Assembly (NCBI RefSeq): GCF_002904335.1
Contig: NZ_PPHF01000034.1
Coordinates: 95,782 to 159,781 of the forward strand
Source: Amycolatopsis sp. CA-126428
GTDB taxonomy: Bacteria > Actinomycetota > Actinomycetes > Mycobacteriales > Pseudonocardiaceae
Length of the DNA: 64,000 nt
Direction: 5' to 3'
Shown here: positions 9,677 to 20,176 of the stretch, one piece after another
Numbering within the stretch: position 1 is the stretch's first letter
How the letters are laid out: each line of letters starts with the position of its first letter
Notes under the pieces: model-generated
What the model saw: only the letters and a program-made list of their open reading frames with translations
Told to the model about the DNA's origin: nothing
Databases searched by the model: none
Program-made: the position numbers and the translations under genes

Positions 9677-9732
9677 GTCACAAGGGCCGCGGCGGCCCTC
9701 TCGGTGCTCTCCCAAGCCGCGGCCCTCGTGAC
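9677..9732. terminator. Long hairpin terminator downstream of the 196-aa secreted protein gene
   Basis: The 17-base arms at 9677-9693 and 9716-9732 (right arm GCCGCGGCCCTCGTGAC) are complementary except for one position, with a 22-base loop. The hairpin begins three bases past the stop of the minus-strand gene at 9735, the right place for a transcription terminator. Confidence 0.7.
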
Positions 9733-9734
9733 GT

Positions 9735-10325
9735 CTATGGGGTCGGGGCACAGCTGGTCCGGCCCAATTCCACCGTTCCGCTGATGCCCGATTCCGGGAG
9801 GAAATCAATGCGCAGCATCGTCAAGCCGACACTTCCGTCGCCCGGGAGGTCCTGGATGTTGAACACCGCGTTCGCCAACACCGTTCCGTCCGATTTCCGG
9901 AGCGGTGACACGTAACCCACCGGTACCGGGCTCGGCGGGTTCGCGATTCCCGACAGCCCGCCGTAGCTCCAGTTCGCGCTCGTCTGCCCCGGCGCCCTCT
10001 CGCACGTCACCGTGAAGCTCGACAGCCTCACCCGGGGCCCTCCCGCACGCAACAACGCCGTCAGCTCGAAGTCCTTGCCTGTCGCCGTCACCTTCGAGTC
10101 CGTGCACGATGACGTGCCGCCGCCGAAGGTGATTTCCGGTTTCGACACCCGCTCGGCCGTTGCGCTCGACGGGCCGCCGATTGCGCAGGGAGCCTGGGGT
10201 GGTATCTCGACCGCGGTGAACGAAGCCGAGCCGATGTCGGCCACGCCCGGTTGTGGCGAAGCCGACGAAGGCGAAGAAGCGGCCAGGCCCGTCACCATCA
10301 CAGCCGTGACGATCGTGCTGCGCAT
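9735..10325 (-). CDS. Secreted protein of unknown function
   Basis: A 196-aa exported protein. From the ATG at 10325 it has a Sec signal peptide (MRSTIVTAVMVTGLAASSPS, probable cleavage after the Ala/Ser-rich stretch around residue 25). The mature part is beta-rich with four well-spaced cysteines (CAIGG, SSCTDS, VTCERA, RTSCAPTP), suggesting two disulfides. The layout recalls the secreted choice-of-anchor P type domains of actinomycetes, but that is only a resemblance. The gene stands alone, divergent from the polyprenyl synthase gene, with about 250 bp of intergenic DNA upstream. Confidence 0.7.
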   Translation of the reverse strand: MRSTIVTAVMVTGLAASSPSSASPQPGVADIGSASFTAVEIPPQAPCAIGGPSSATAERVSKPEITFGGGTSSCTDSKVTATGKDFELTALLRAGGPRVRLSSFTVTCERAPGQTSANWSYGGLSGIANPPSPVPVGYVSPLRKSDGTVLANAVFNIQDLPGDGSVGLTMLRIDFLPESGISGTVELGRTSCAPTP

Positions 10326-10578
10326 CTCGCTGTCCTCCTCGCCGCCGGGGAGCGGCCGTGGTGGCGGCTCCTCCTCGGTTGAATATCCGCCCGGTGGGGA
10401 CGTCCGTTGCGCCCGGAATCTCCGATCACCCTTCCGAGGATCACGAACCACCCGGTGGGTGACCGTGGCCGGTGTCATGTTCGTCACCGTTTCCGCAGGA
10501 CAGCGGGTAAACGACCGCGCGGCGTAGCCACTACGCTCAAGGGGCAACCGACCGGTGCACGAGTAGAGCGGAGCCGAC

Positions 10579-11637
10579 GTGTCTGTGCCTTCCCCAGCCC
10601 CCGGGGCGGGATCCCTCCCCGCTGCGCCGGGCGGCGCCCTCGACGACCTGCGGGCGTCGGTCGGGCTGCAGATCGCCGACGAGACCCTGCTGCGCTCGAT
10701 TGCCGGCGGGCTGACCGAGGTCGAGAAGCTGCTGCGCGAGGTCGTCCGCAGTGACGTCCAGGCCGTCAACGACGCCGCGTTGCACCTGGTCGAGGCCGGG
10801 GGCAAACGCTTCCGTCCGCTGTTCACCCTCCTGTCGGCGCAGTTTGGCCCCAAGCAGGACGACCACGTCGTGATCGCCGCCGCCGCGGTCGAGCTGGTGC
10901 ACCTGGCCACGCTCTACCACGACGACGTCATGGACGAGGCCGACATGCGGCGCGGCGCCGAGAGCGTCAACGCCCGCTGGGACAACACCATCGCCATCCT
11001 CACCGGCGACTTCCTCTTCGCGCACGCTTCGCGCCTGGTCGCCGACCTCGGCACGGACGCCGCGCGGATCATCGCCGAGACCTTCGGCGAGCTGGTCACC
11101 GGCCAGATGCGCGAGACCGTCGGCCCCGGACCGGGTGACGATGCCGTCGCGCACTACCTCACCGTGATCGCGCAGAAGACCGGCTCGCTGATCGCCACCG
11201 CCGGCCGGTTCGGCGGCATGATGTCCGGCGCCGCCGAGGAGCACATCCAGGCGCTGCGCCGGTTCGGCGACATCATCGGCACCGCCTTCCAGATCTCCGA
11301 CGACATCATCGACATCGCGTCGCCGTCCGACGAGCTCGGCAAGGCGCAGGGCACCGACCTGCGCGAAGGCGTCCGGACGCTGCCCATGCTGTACGCGCTG
11401 GCCGACCCGGGCACCGACCCCCGCCTGGTGGAGCTGCTGTCCGGCCCGATCGCCGACGACGCGCTCGTGCAGGAGGCGCTGGAGCTGCTGCGCGTCAGTA
11501 GCGGACTCGATCGAGCACGCGTCACCCTTTCCGACTACGCTCAGCGCGCGCGAGCCGAGCTCACCGCGCTGCCCGCATCACCCGCCCGGGACGCGTGCGA
11601 GTCGGTCGCCGACTACCTGGTCGCGCGCACGCGCTAA
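10579..11637 (+). CDS. Long-chain polyprenyl diphosphate synthase
   Basis: A 352-aa trans-prenyltransferase that condenses isopentenyl diphosphate units onto an allylic primer. Both aspartate-rich motifs are intact: DDVMD at residues 115-119 (within HDDVMDEADMRRG) and DDIID at 241-245 (followed by DELGKAQGTDLREG). Residues just before the first motif are small or medium (LATLYH), consistent with a long product. Its place just after complex I genes and its similarity to GrcC/HepT-type enzymes suggest it makes the menaquinone side chain; the exact chain length cannot be read from the sequence. Confidence 0.88.
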   Translation: MSVPSPAPGAGSLPAAPGGALDDLRASVGLQIADETLLRSIAGGLTEVEKLLREVVRSDVQAVNDAALHLVEAGGKRFRPLFTLLSAQFGPKQDDHVVIAAAAVELVHLATLYHDDVMDEADMRRGAESVNARWDNTIAILTGDFLFAHASRLVADLGTDAARIIAETFGELVTGQMRETVGPGPGDDAVAHYLTVIAQKTGSLIATAGRFGGMMSGAAEEHIQALRRFGDIIGTAFQISDDIIDIASPSDELGKAQGTDLREGVRTLPMLYALADPGTDPRLVELLSGPIADDALVQEALELLRVSSGLDRARVTLSDYAQRARAELTALPASPARDACESVADYLVARTR

Positions 11638-11660
11638 GCACTTAACAGGGGCAGGAAAAG

Positions 11661-12887
11661 ATGTCCATATTCGGACAGGTCTGGCTGTGGAGCCTCGCCG
11701 CGTTCTTCGTCGGTGTCCTCCTCACCTGGCTGGTGCTCGTGCTGCCGCTCCGCAAGAGCGTCCACCGGCTGGAGAGCTCGCTGGCGCAGGCCCACGCCGA
11801 CGCCGCGCGCACCCCCGCGAACGCGGCCGCGGTGAGCGCCGGCGCCGAGGTGTTCCGGCGGCCCGAGCTGGAGCCGTCCCGCCAGGAGACGTCCTACCCC
11901 GGCACGCTGGTCGCCGCGCCGCCGATCCACCGCGACGACGTCCACGACGACATCGACGAGGACTTCGCCGAGCTGGACGCCCAGGTGCCGTCGCGGATGC
12001 CGCCCGAGCCGGAGCCCGTCCGCGCGCCCGAGCCGGAGCCCGAGGAAGACGACCCGTACCGCAACGCGGCCACCCAGTTCCTGACCCCGGACGACGAACC
12101 GGAGCCGGAGCCGGACAGCGCCACCGCCACCCAGTACATGGCCCCGGTCGGGACTTCGTTCGACGACGACGAGGAGCCCGAGTCGCCGGCGTTGTCGCGG
12201 CTCGAGCAGCAGCTGGACCCGGGCCCGGGCTCGCTGTTCCAGCCGCCGTCCGGCGAGGCGACGCCGGACTGGTTCGACCACGAGCCGCCGTCCGAGCGGT
12301 CGGCGTTCGAAGAGCCGGTGGAGCGCACGCGCTACATCGGCGAGCACCCCGGTTCGGTGCGCGACGAGGAACCCGACGCCGAGCCCCCGCAGTACGCGTT
12401 CGGCGGCGACATCGCCGAAAGTGAGCTGGAGGTGCCGCCGGAGACCCCTGCCGAAGCCACGCAGGTGCTGCCGAAGCGGCAGCCGCGGGAGGCGGTGCGC
12501 GGCGGGTTCGACGCGCCGCAGCCGATCCAGCCGTCGATGCGCACGGTCGAGCGCCGCGAGCCCGACCTCTCCGGCGGTCACAGCGGCTCGCTGTTCGAGC
12601 CGTCGGTGCAGCCGAACCAGGCGGCGGCCACCGGCGTCGTGGCGCCGGAGCCGCCCCCGGCCCGTCAGGCGGCGGGCGACTCGGTCCCGCCGGGACCGTT
12701 CGGCCCCGGTTCGGCGATGCCGCGCCCGGGCGGCGGGGCACCCAGCGACAGCTTCGCGGTGAAGGCCAGCGTCACGGCTTTGCGGTACTGCACCGAGGAA
12801 TCGGCGCAGTTCCCGAAAATGGTCGCCGAGGTCTGGTTCCGGACGGCGGAGGACGCCGAGCGCGTCGGGTTCCGGCCGCTCAGCTGA
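11661..12887 (+). CDS. Membrane-anchored acidic protein with C-terminal sunset-type domain
   Basis: A 408-aa protein of three parts. Residues 8-30 form one transmembrane helix (WLWSLAAFFVGVLLTWLVLV). Residues about 45-355 are a long, disordered, Glu/Asp/Pro-rich linker with PEPEP repeats. The last about 45 residues form a compact domain (DSFAVKASVTALRYCTEES ... VAEVWFRTAEDAERVGF). Its last part resembles the sunset domain found at the end of ArfC-type channel accessory proteins and other actinobacterial membrane proteins, where a K-x-x-x-x-x-YH motif is followed by AE-x-WF-x-x-x-x-x-A-x-x-AGF. It starts 23 bp after the polyprenyl synthase, so is probably cotranscribed. Its 3' end overlaps the converging VOC gene by eight bases. 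Function unknown. Confidence 0.7.
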   Translation: MSIFGQVWLWSLAAFFVGVLLTWLVLVLPLRKSVHRLESSLAQAHADAARTPANAAAVSAGAEVFRRPELEPSRQETSYPGTLVAAPPIHRDDVHDDIDEDFAELDAQVPSRMPPEPEPVRAPEPEPEEDDPYRNAATQFLTPDDEPEPEPDSATATQYMAPVGTSFDDDEEPESPALSRLEQQLDPGPGSLFQPPSGEATPDWFDHEPPSERSAFEEPVERTRYIGEHPGSVRDEEPDAEPPQYAFGGDIAESELEVPPETPAEATQVLPKRQPREAVRGGFDAPQPIQPSMRTVERREPDLSGGHSGSLFEPSVQPNQAAATGVVAPEPPPARQAAGDSVPPGPFGPGSAMPRPGGGAPSDSFAVKASVTALRYCTEESAQFPKMVAEVWFRTAEDAERVGFRPLS

Positions 12888-13221
12888 GTTCCTGGAACAG
12901 CACGAGCGCGGCGCCGCCGGGATCGGTGACCACCACCAGGGAGCCGAACGGCAGGTCGGTGCGCTCGCGCACGAGGGTTCCGCCCAGCTCCAGCGCTTTC
13001 GCCGCGGCGGCGTCCACATCGGACACCGGCGCGTAGGGCAGCCACTGCGGGGCCCGGTCATCGCCCGGGGCCAGCTCGGTGAGGCCGCCCCAGGGTGCGC
13101 CGCCGGCCGTCAGCAGCGGGCCGTCCGCCTCCCAGCCCAGCAACTCGGCGAAGAACCGCTTGCTGCCCGCCGCGTCGGCGGTACGGACGTCGAAGAACAC
13201 GAAGGGTGATTCAGGTCGCAT
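12880..13221 (-). CDS. VOC-family (glyoxalase/bleomycin resistance-like) protein
   Basis: A 113-aa single-module vicinal-oxygen-chelate fold protein. It reads as two beta-alpha-beta-beta-beta halves, FVFFDVRTADAAGSKRFF with LLGWE, and YAPVSDVDAAAAKALELGG with VVVTDPGGAALVLFQ. Such proteins act as dimers and range from lyases to dioxygenases and drug-binding proteins; substrate cannot be assigned. It is monocistronic, and its 3' end converges on and overlaps the neighbouring gene by eight bases. Confidence 0.8.
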   Translation of the reverse strand: MRPESPFVFFDVRTADAAGSKRFFAELLGWEADGPLLTAGGAPWGGLTELAPGDDRAPQWLPYAPVSDVDAAAAKALELGGTLVRERTDLPFGSLVVVTDPGGAALVLFQELS

Positions 13222-13271
13222 GGACTAAAACTTAGGACAAGTGTCCCAACCGTGGCAACCCCGAAAACGGC

Positions 13272-13304
13272 GAAGGCCGCCATGCACCGGGCATGGCGGC
13301 CTTC
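13272..13304. terminator. Perfect 14-bp hairpin terminator after korB
   Basis: GAAGGCCGCCATGC (13272-13285) and GCATGGCGGCCTTC (13291-13304) are perfectly complementary around a five-base loop. The hairpin lies just beyond the korB stop at 13318, so it most likely ends the korAB transcript. It also lies just upstream of the VOC gene start, insulating it. Confidence 0.85.
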
Positions 13305-13317
13305 GGGAGCAGCGGGG

Positions 13318-14378
13318 TTACGCGACTGTCCAGGTGTCCTTGCCGCGCAGCAGGCCCTGCAGGTCCGGCTTGCGGGCCGCACGAGCCTCTTCGACCTGGG
13401 CGCGGGCGCCGTCGTCGTACGTCGGGCGCTCGACCTGGCGGAGGATGCCCGTCGGGACGTGGTTGAGGTTCTGGTCGCCCAGGCGCGACAGCGCGAACGC
13501 GTACGACGTGTCCGCGATCGCCGGGTCGTGCACCACGATGTCGTCTTCGCCGATGTCCGCGATCTTGGCGACGTCCAGGCCGCCCCAGTCGCCGCGCTTG
13601 ACGCCGAACTCCTGGTTCGGGCCGAAGCGGATCGGCTCGCCGGCGCGCAACGGGATCAGCCGGGCAGCGGCTTCGTCGGCGTCCTTGAGGACGTCGAACG
13701 CACCGTCGTTGAAGATCGGGCAGTTCTGGTAGATCTCGACCAGCGCCGAGCCGCGGTGCTGCGCCGCCGCCTGCAGGACCTCGGTCAGGCCCTTGCGGTC
13801 GGAGTCCATCGCCCGGCCCACGAACGACGCCTCCGCGCCGATCGCCAGCGACAGCGGGTTGAACGGCGTGTCCACCGAACCCATCGGGGTCGACTTGGTG
13901 ACCATGCCCTGCCCGGACGTCGGGGAGTACTGGCCCTTGGTCAGCCCGTAGATCCGGTTGTTGAACAGCAGGATCTTGATGTTCACGTTGCGGCGCAACG
14001 CGTGGATCAGGTGGTTGCCGCCGATGGACAGCGCGTCGCCGTCACCGGTGACGACCCACACCGACAGGTCCGGCCGCGTGGTGGCCAGCCCGGTCGCGAT
14101 CGACGGCGCACGGCCGTGGATCGAGTGCATGCCGTAGGTGTTGAGGTAGTACGGGAACCGCGACGAGCAGCCGATGCCCGAGATGAACACGATGTTCTCG
14201 CGCTTGAGGCCGAGGGTCGGCAGGAAGGACTGGACCGCGTTCAGGACGACGTAGTCGCCGCAACCGGGACACCAGCGGACTTCCTGGTCCGACTTGTAGT
14301 CCTTGGCCTTCTGCGGCTCGTCGGTGGTGGGCACAAGGTCCAGGCCGCCGAGGTTGGGTATCCCCAAGTCGATTGCGG

Positions 14379-14382
<4 letters not shown>
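13318..14382 (-). CDS. korB: 2-oxoacid:ferredoxin oxidoreductase, beta subunit
   Basis: A 354-aa TPP-binding subunit of a 2-oxoglutarate (or related 2-oxoacid) ferredoxin oxidoreductase, which decarboxylates the acid to the acyl-CoA and reduces ferredoxin. The iron-sulfur cysteines start in RWCPGCGDY. The TPP/Mg site is VTGDGDALSIGGNHLIHA followed by FNNRIYGLTKGQYSPTS. The ATG at 14382 overlaps the korA stop (ATGA), so the two subunits are coupled. Known: korA/korB serve as an alternative TCA-cycle step in actinobacteria. Substrate choice is inferred from the family. Confidence 0.92.
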
Positions 14383-16304
<1,922 letters not shown>

Positions 16305-16562
16305 GGGTCAGGGATTCCCTCTCTCCCGACGGTACGGCTTCCGTTCGCCTGCCGGTGCCGCGGCTGCGTTCACCAGGTCTACTCCCGAGGTTAGCTCGCC
16401 CTCAACACCCAGGTTGGCAGTGTCCCGGCTGTTGGGCGACCTCATTGATGCTCTTCAATGTCTCTTCGCAGCTCCGTCAGATACCTGTAACTGATGGTAA
16501 CGGGTAGTCGCCGCGCCGCGCTGTGATGCGTGTCTCCCGGAGCGGAGAGCGGTCCGATCGGG

Positions 16563-17326
16563 TCAGGGCCGGGAACGGATCCGGTCCCGCACCAGGGAAA
16601 GCCGCTCGGCGAACTCCGGTGACGCCAGCGAGGCCAGTTGCGGCCGGATCTCGACGTCGACGGCGGCGCTGTGCTCGCCAGGCTCGCGGTGGTGCGGAGA
16701 CTGCGCTTGGTGGCGATCAGTGCGGCCCGCGGTGCGGAGACGGCGGGGTGAGCCAGCTCACGCGCGGCCGTCAGCAGTTCGTCATGGCCGCCGTCGACCA
16801 CGCGCAGCGCCAGCCCGGCGCGCACCGCGGCTTCGGCGTCCAGGGGTTGTCCGAACAACGTCAGGGCGGCGGCCTGCTGCGGGCCGGCGAGCCGCTGCGT
16901 CATCCAGGTCATCCCGCCGCCGGGGTGCAGCCCGAGTTCGAGGAACCGGGCGACGAACTTCGCCCGCGGCCCGGCCAGCCGGACGTCGGCGGCGAGGGCG
17001 AGGTTCAGCCCGGCCCCGACGGCGGCGCCCCCGACGGCGGCGATGGTCGGCAGCGCGCACCGCGCCACGGCGAGGAAGCCTTCGTAGATGGCCCGCAGGC
17101 CGGGCTCGTCGGCCGCGGCGAGCGCGGACAGGTCGGCACCGGCGCAGAAGGCGGGCGGCGTCCCGGTGACGACGACGGCGTGCACGGACTCGTCCTGTTC
17201 AGCGGCCTCGACGGCGGCGACGAGCTGCGCGGAGAGGTCGAGCGTCAGCGCGTTCCGGCTGCCGGGAGCGTCGACGGTCAGCAGGGCGACGCCGCCGGAG
17301 TGCTCGCTGACGATGCTGTCGGTCAT
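16563..17326 (-). pseudogene. Enoyl-CoA hydratase/isomerase-family gene with a frameshift
   Basis: From the ATG at 17326 the product is a crotonase-fold protein: oxyanion-hole segments [15 protein letters not shown] and [22 protein letters not shown], then [19 protein letters not shown]. After [12 protein letters not shown] the frame turns into unlike Ser/Arg-rich sequence and runs to 16442. Shifting by one base at about 16672-16681 restores a typical C-terminus ([20 protein letters not shown], then [17 protein letters not shown]) ending at TGA 16563-16565. The simplest reading is one missing G, either a real mutation or a sequencing error. Everything else looks intact. Confidence 0.8.
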
Positions 17327-17364
17327 GGGCCCAGGGTGGCACGGTGCGGTGGTGGTGGACGCAG

Positions 17365-17552
17365 GGCGGGCCTCCGCCCCCCGTTGACCAGCGTATCGGC
17401 GAGGGGCGACAGTTTTGCGGCCCCGGCTCGCGCTTGTCCCCAAGCCGCGGCTGGGGGAGAGGTTTGTGGAGTATCCGTGCGCGCTGCGGACTTGAGCGGC
17501 CGGATTGTCGGTACCCGCCGATACGCTGGAGACCGGGGGGCGGAGGCCCGCC
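17365..17552. repeat. 188-bp element with 37-bp inverted-repeat ends
   Basis: The left arm 17365-17401 (starts GGCGGGCCTCCGCCCCCC, ends CAGCGTATCGGCG) and right arm 17516-17552 (starts CGCCGATACGCTGG, ends GGCGGAGGCCCGCC) are reverse complements except for about four central positions. Weaker complementarity extends inward (CGACA...GCGGCC against GGCCGGATTGTCG). The interior carries no open frame of note. Size and structure fit a MITE-like element or a large folded RNA/DNA structure. No terminal direct repeats were obvious to me. Confidence 0.75.
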
Positions 17553-17574
17553 TTGTTCCGCCTCGGCCACTCGG

Positions 17575-17874
17575 CGCGGGTTCACTGCTCCGGGAGCGCG
17601 CCTTGCCGGGCTGTGGCCGCCCGGCGCGCGCTCGCTGCTCGGCCTGCCCGATCCCGCCGCAGCCAGCCAGCCGGCGCGGGCTCGCTGCTCCGCCCGCCCG
17701 ATCCCGCCGCAGCCGCCCGGCGCGGGTTCACTGCTCCGGGGGCGTGCCCTTACCCGGTTGCGGCTGCCCGGCGCGGGCTCGCTGCGCGGCCCGCCCGATC
17801 CCGCCGCAGCCAGCCAGCCGGCGCGGGCTCGCTGCTCGGCCCGCCCACTCCCGCCCTGGCCGCTCAGTCCGCGC
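17575..17874. repeat. Diverged GC-rich tandem repeats downstream of lrp
   Basis: On the plus strand the core GGCGCGGGCTCGCTGCTC, or its variant with TTCACTGCTC, recurs about six times. It alternates with GCCCGATCCCGCCGCAGCC, giving an irregular unit of roughly 45-95 bp. Read on the minus strand, each core is a variant of GAGCAGTGA plus CCCGCGCC, which resembles the last codons and stop of the adjacent lrp gene (ends ...PEQ-stop). The array may have grown from that 3' end. Confidence 0.7.
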
Positions 17875-18330
17875 TCACTGCTCCGGCGTCGGTGGCCGTT
17901 CCAGCAGCCGCGACAGCACCACGGTCGACACCGTCCGGTCCACGATCTCGAGCCCGCGCAGCCGCTCCAGCGCCGTCTCCAGGTGGTGGATGTCGGCCGC
18001 CCGCAGGTGCACGATCGCGTCCGCCGCACCCGACACCGTGTACGCCGCCACCACCTCCGGCAGCGGCTCCAGCCGCGCCCGGATCCGGGCCGGCGTGATG
18101 TTGCCCTGGCACGTGACCTCGACGAACGCCTCCGTTCCCCAGCCCAGCGCCTCCGGGTCGACGACCGCCGTGAAGCCCCGCAGGATGCCCGTTTCGAGCA
18201 GCCGGTCGACCCGCCGTTTCACCGCCGGCGCCGACAGGCCGACCACCTTGCCGATCTCCGCGTAGCTCGAGCGCGCGTTCGCCACTAGACACGAAACGAT
18301 TCGCTGGTCGATGGTGTTCACACGCAACAT
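17875..18330 (-). CDS. Lrp/AsnC-family transcriptional regulator
   Basis: A 151-aa regulator. Residues 1-60 hold the AsnC-type winged helix-turn-helix (NTIDQRIVSCLVANARSSYAEIGKVVGLSAPAVKRRVDRL). Residues about 65-145 form the RAM ligand/oligomerisation domain (EVTCQGNITPARIRARLE, VSGAADAIVHLRAAD). It is divergent from the dimethylargininase-type gene across 65 bp, a standard arrangement for an Lrp regulator controlling an amino-acid catabolic gene. Control of its neighbour and of itself is therefore likely but inferred. Confidence 0.92.
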   Translation of the reverse strand: MLRVNTIDQRIVSCLVANARSSYAEIGKVVGLSAPAVKRRVDRLLETGILRGFTAVVDPEALGWGTEAFVEVTCQGNITPARIRARLEPLPEVVAAYTVSGAADAIVHLRAADIHHLETALERLRGLEIVDRTVSTVVLSRLLERPPTPEQ

Positions 18331-18395
18331 CTAGCACAGATACGCGCAGCGAACAGCGATTGATTGCGATATTAGGCGCCCCTTACCCTGCAATC
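18331..18395. promoter_or_regulatory. Divergent promoter region between the Lrp regulator and the dimethylargininase gene
   Basis: This 65-bp spacer is markedly more AT-rich than its surroundings and contains the repeat-like GATTGATTGCGATATTA. It must hold both promoters. An AT-rich site here is the expected place for Lrp-type binding, but no consensus can be proven by eye. Confidence 0.5.
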
Positions 18396-19241
18396 ATGCA
18401 GGGATCACTGGCCACCCGCGTACCGACCACCCGCCGATACCTGATGTGCCCGCCGCGCTTCTTCGCGGTGGACTACGTGATCAACCCCTGGATGGACCCG
18501 ACCCAGCCGGTCAGCGCCGACGTCGCCGTCGCGCAGTGGACCGAGCTGCGCGACACCTACCGCCGCCTCGGCCACACCGTCGAGGAGATCGAGCCCCAGC
18601 CCGGCCTGCCCGACATGGTCTTCGCCGCCAACTCCGGCACCGTCGTCGACGGCCGGGTGCTCGGCTCGCGGTTCCGCGCCCCGCAGCGCGCCGCCGAAGC
18701 CGAGCACTTCCGCCGCTGGTTCGTCGAACACGGCTACCGCGACATCACCATGCCGGAGAAGATCAACGAGGCCGAAGGCGACTTCGCCTGGACCGGCGCC
18801 CTGCTGCTCGCCGGCACCGGCTTCCGCACCGACCCGGCCGCGCACGCCGAAGCGCAGGAGGCCCTCGGCGTCCCGGTCGTCTCGCTGCAGCTGGTCGACC
18901 CGCGTTACTACCACCTCGACACCGCGCTGTTCGTGCTCGCCGAGGCGACGGACTCGACCCGCGCGCAGATCGTCTACTACCCCGAAGCCTTCTCCGCCGG
19001 CTCGCGCCGCGTGCTGGAGCGGGTGTTCCCGGACGCGGTGCTCGCCACGAAGGAAGACGCAGAGTGTTTCGGCCTCAACGGCGTCTCCGACGGCCGCAAT
19101 GTCGTCCTCCCGGTGGAGGCCACCCGATTGGGTGAACTTCTCTCCGCGCGGGGGTATGAGCCGGTCTACGTCGACATCTCTGAGCTGCGGAAAGCCGGCG
19201 GCGGCCCGAAGTGCTGCACGCTCGAGATTCGCAAAGGCTAA
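18396..19241 (+). CDS. Dimethylargininase/arginine deiminase-superfamily hydrolase
   Basis: A 281-aa member of the amidinotransferase (GME) fold related to N,N-dimethylarginine dimethylaminohydrolase, which yields citrulline plus an amine. Family segments are visible in order: MVFAANSGTVVDGRVL, NEAEGDFAWTG, PRYYHLDTALFVLAE (catalytic His), ECFGLNGVSDGRNVVLP, and a C-terminal GGGPKCCTLEIRKG with the nucleophilic cysteine. The ATG at 18396 is chosen over an upstream TTG because it begins just before the conserved region and leaves a normal promoter spacer. Its divergent Lrp regulator fits a role in arginine or methylarginine breakdown. Confidence 0.83.
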   Translation: MQGSLATRVPTTRRYLMCPPRFFAVDYVINPWMDPTQPVSADVAVAQWTELRDTYRRLGHTVEEIEPQPGLPDMVFAANSGTVVDGRVLGSRFRAPQRAAEAEHFRRWFVEHGYRDITMPEKINEAEGDFAWTGALLLAGTGFRTDPAAHAEAQEALGVPVVSLQLVDPRYYHLDTALFVLAEATDSTRAQIVYYPEAFSAGSRRVLERVFPDAVLATKEDAECFGLNGVSDGRNVVLPVEATRLGELLSARGYEPVYVDISELRKAGGGPKCCTLEIRKG

Positions 19242-19322
19242 ATAACGGCAAAAATGTGTAACTCACCCGTTTGCCATCGCGATTAATCGAAGTAACAAAT
19301 CGACTACTCGCGGTGGCAGGCG

Positions 19323-19979
19323 GTGGGAGTGGTGACGGTGATCCTCGCCGTGCACGGGGTGGGCCGGCCGGCGCGCCAGCTCGACCCCGGGGAAGACGAG
19401 CGCTGGCTGACCGTGGCGCAGTTCGAACGCGTCCTCGACGTCGCCGCGGAGCGCGAAGACGTCCGCCTCACCTTCGACGACGGCAACGAATCCGACGTCG
19501 AGATCGTGCTGCCGCGGCTGGCCGACCGCGGGCTGACGGCGGAGTTCTTCCCCCTCGCCGGCCGGCTCGGGCAGCGCGGCTACCTCGACCGCGACGGGCT
19601 GCGCGAGCTCACGCGCGCCGGAATGGAGATCGGCTCGCACGGCTGGGAACCCCGCGACTGGCGGCGGCTCGACGACCGGCACGCCGACCGCGAGCTGAAG
19701 GACGCGCCGAAGCTGCTCGGCGACCTGTGCGGCCGGCCGGTGCGCCGGTACTCGCTGCCGTTCGGCGCCTACGACCGGCGCGTGCTCGCCCGGCTGCGGC
19801 AGGCGGGCGCCACCCGCGTCTACTCGAGCGACGGCGGCGCGGCCCGCCGCGACGGCTGGCTGCAGGCCCGCACCGAGCTCCCGCACGACCTCGACGGCGA
19901 CTGGCTCGACGGCGTGCTCGCCGGGTCCCGCCGGGCCGCGCACTGGGCGAACCGCTTGTTCCTCCGCGCTCTCCGGTAG
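19323..19979 (+). CDS. NodB-type polysaccharide deacetylase-like protein
   Basis: A 218-aa protein of the carbohydrate esterase 4 fold. The first metal/catalytic motif is present (VRLTFDDGNESDVEIVLP). The motif-2 region reads EIGSHGWEPRDWRR, with the first histidine but without the second histidine of the usual H-x-x-x-H. A later RRYSLPFGAYDRRVL matches the R-x-PFG region. No signal peptide is visible, so it is probably cytoplasmic. Activity is uncertain given the missing metal ligand. It stands alone, 81 bp after the dimethylargininase gene. Confidence 0.75.
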   Translation: MGVVTVILAVHGVGRPARQLDPGEDERWLTVAQFERVLDVAAEREDVRLTFDDGNESDVEIVLPRLADRGLTAEFFPLAGRLGQRGYLDRDGLRELTRAGMEIGSHGWEPRDWRRLDDRHADRELKDAPKLLGDLCGRPVRRYSLPFGAYDRRVLARLRQAGATRVYSSDGGAARRDGWLQARTELPHDLDGDWLDGVLAGSRRAAHWANRLFLRALR

Positions 19980-20176
19980 GGCGCCTCGCCGTCGCGAACC
20001 GTCTCGTTCGGCGCTCGGCGCGTCCCGGCGACCGGGACACCGCCAGAACCGGTTCCGGCGGGCGCCGGACCCGGTGAGCAGCCTTTTCGTCAACTCCGGC
20101 CATCTGATGGGAAATTCCCGGACCCGGAGGTCTTGAACGCCGCCGCGCCCGGGTGCATCCTGATGCCCCGCCGCCG

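Larger units (their letters stand above)
17327..17874. other. Gene-free 548-bp segment: inverted-repeat element plus GC-rich tandem repeats
   Basis: I see no credible gene here. The left half (17365-17552) is an element bounded by 37-bp inverted repeats. The right half (about 17575-17875) is made of diverged copies of a GC-rich unit that ends against the lrp stop codon. Both parts are listed separately. Confidence 0.7.

Noticed and set aside
17575..17874. CRISPR-like array
   Set aside because: Units are irregular in length, diverged and GC-rich, spacers are not unique, and no cas genes are present.
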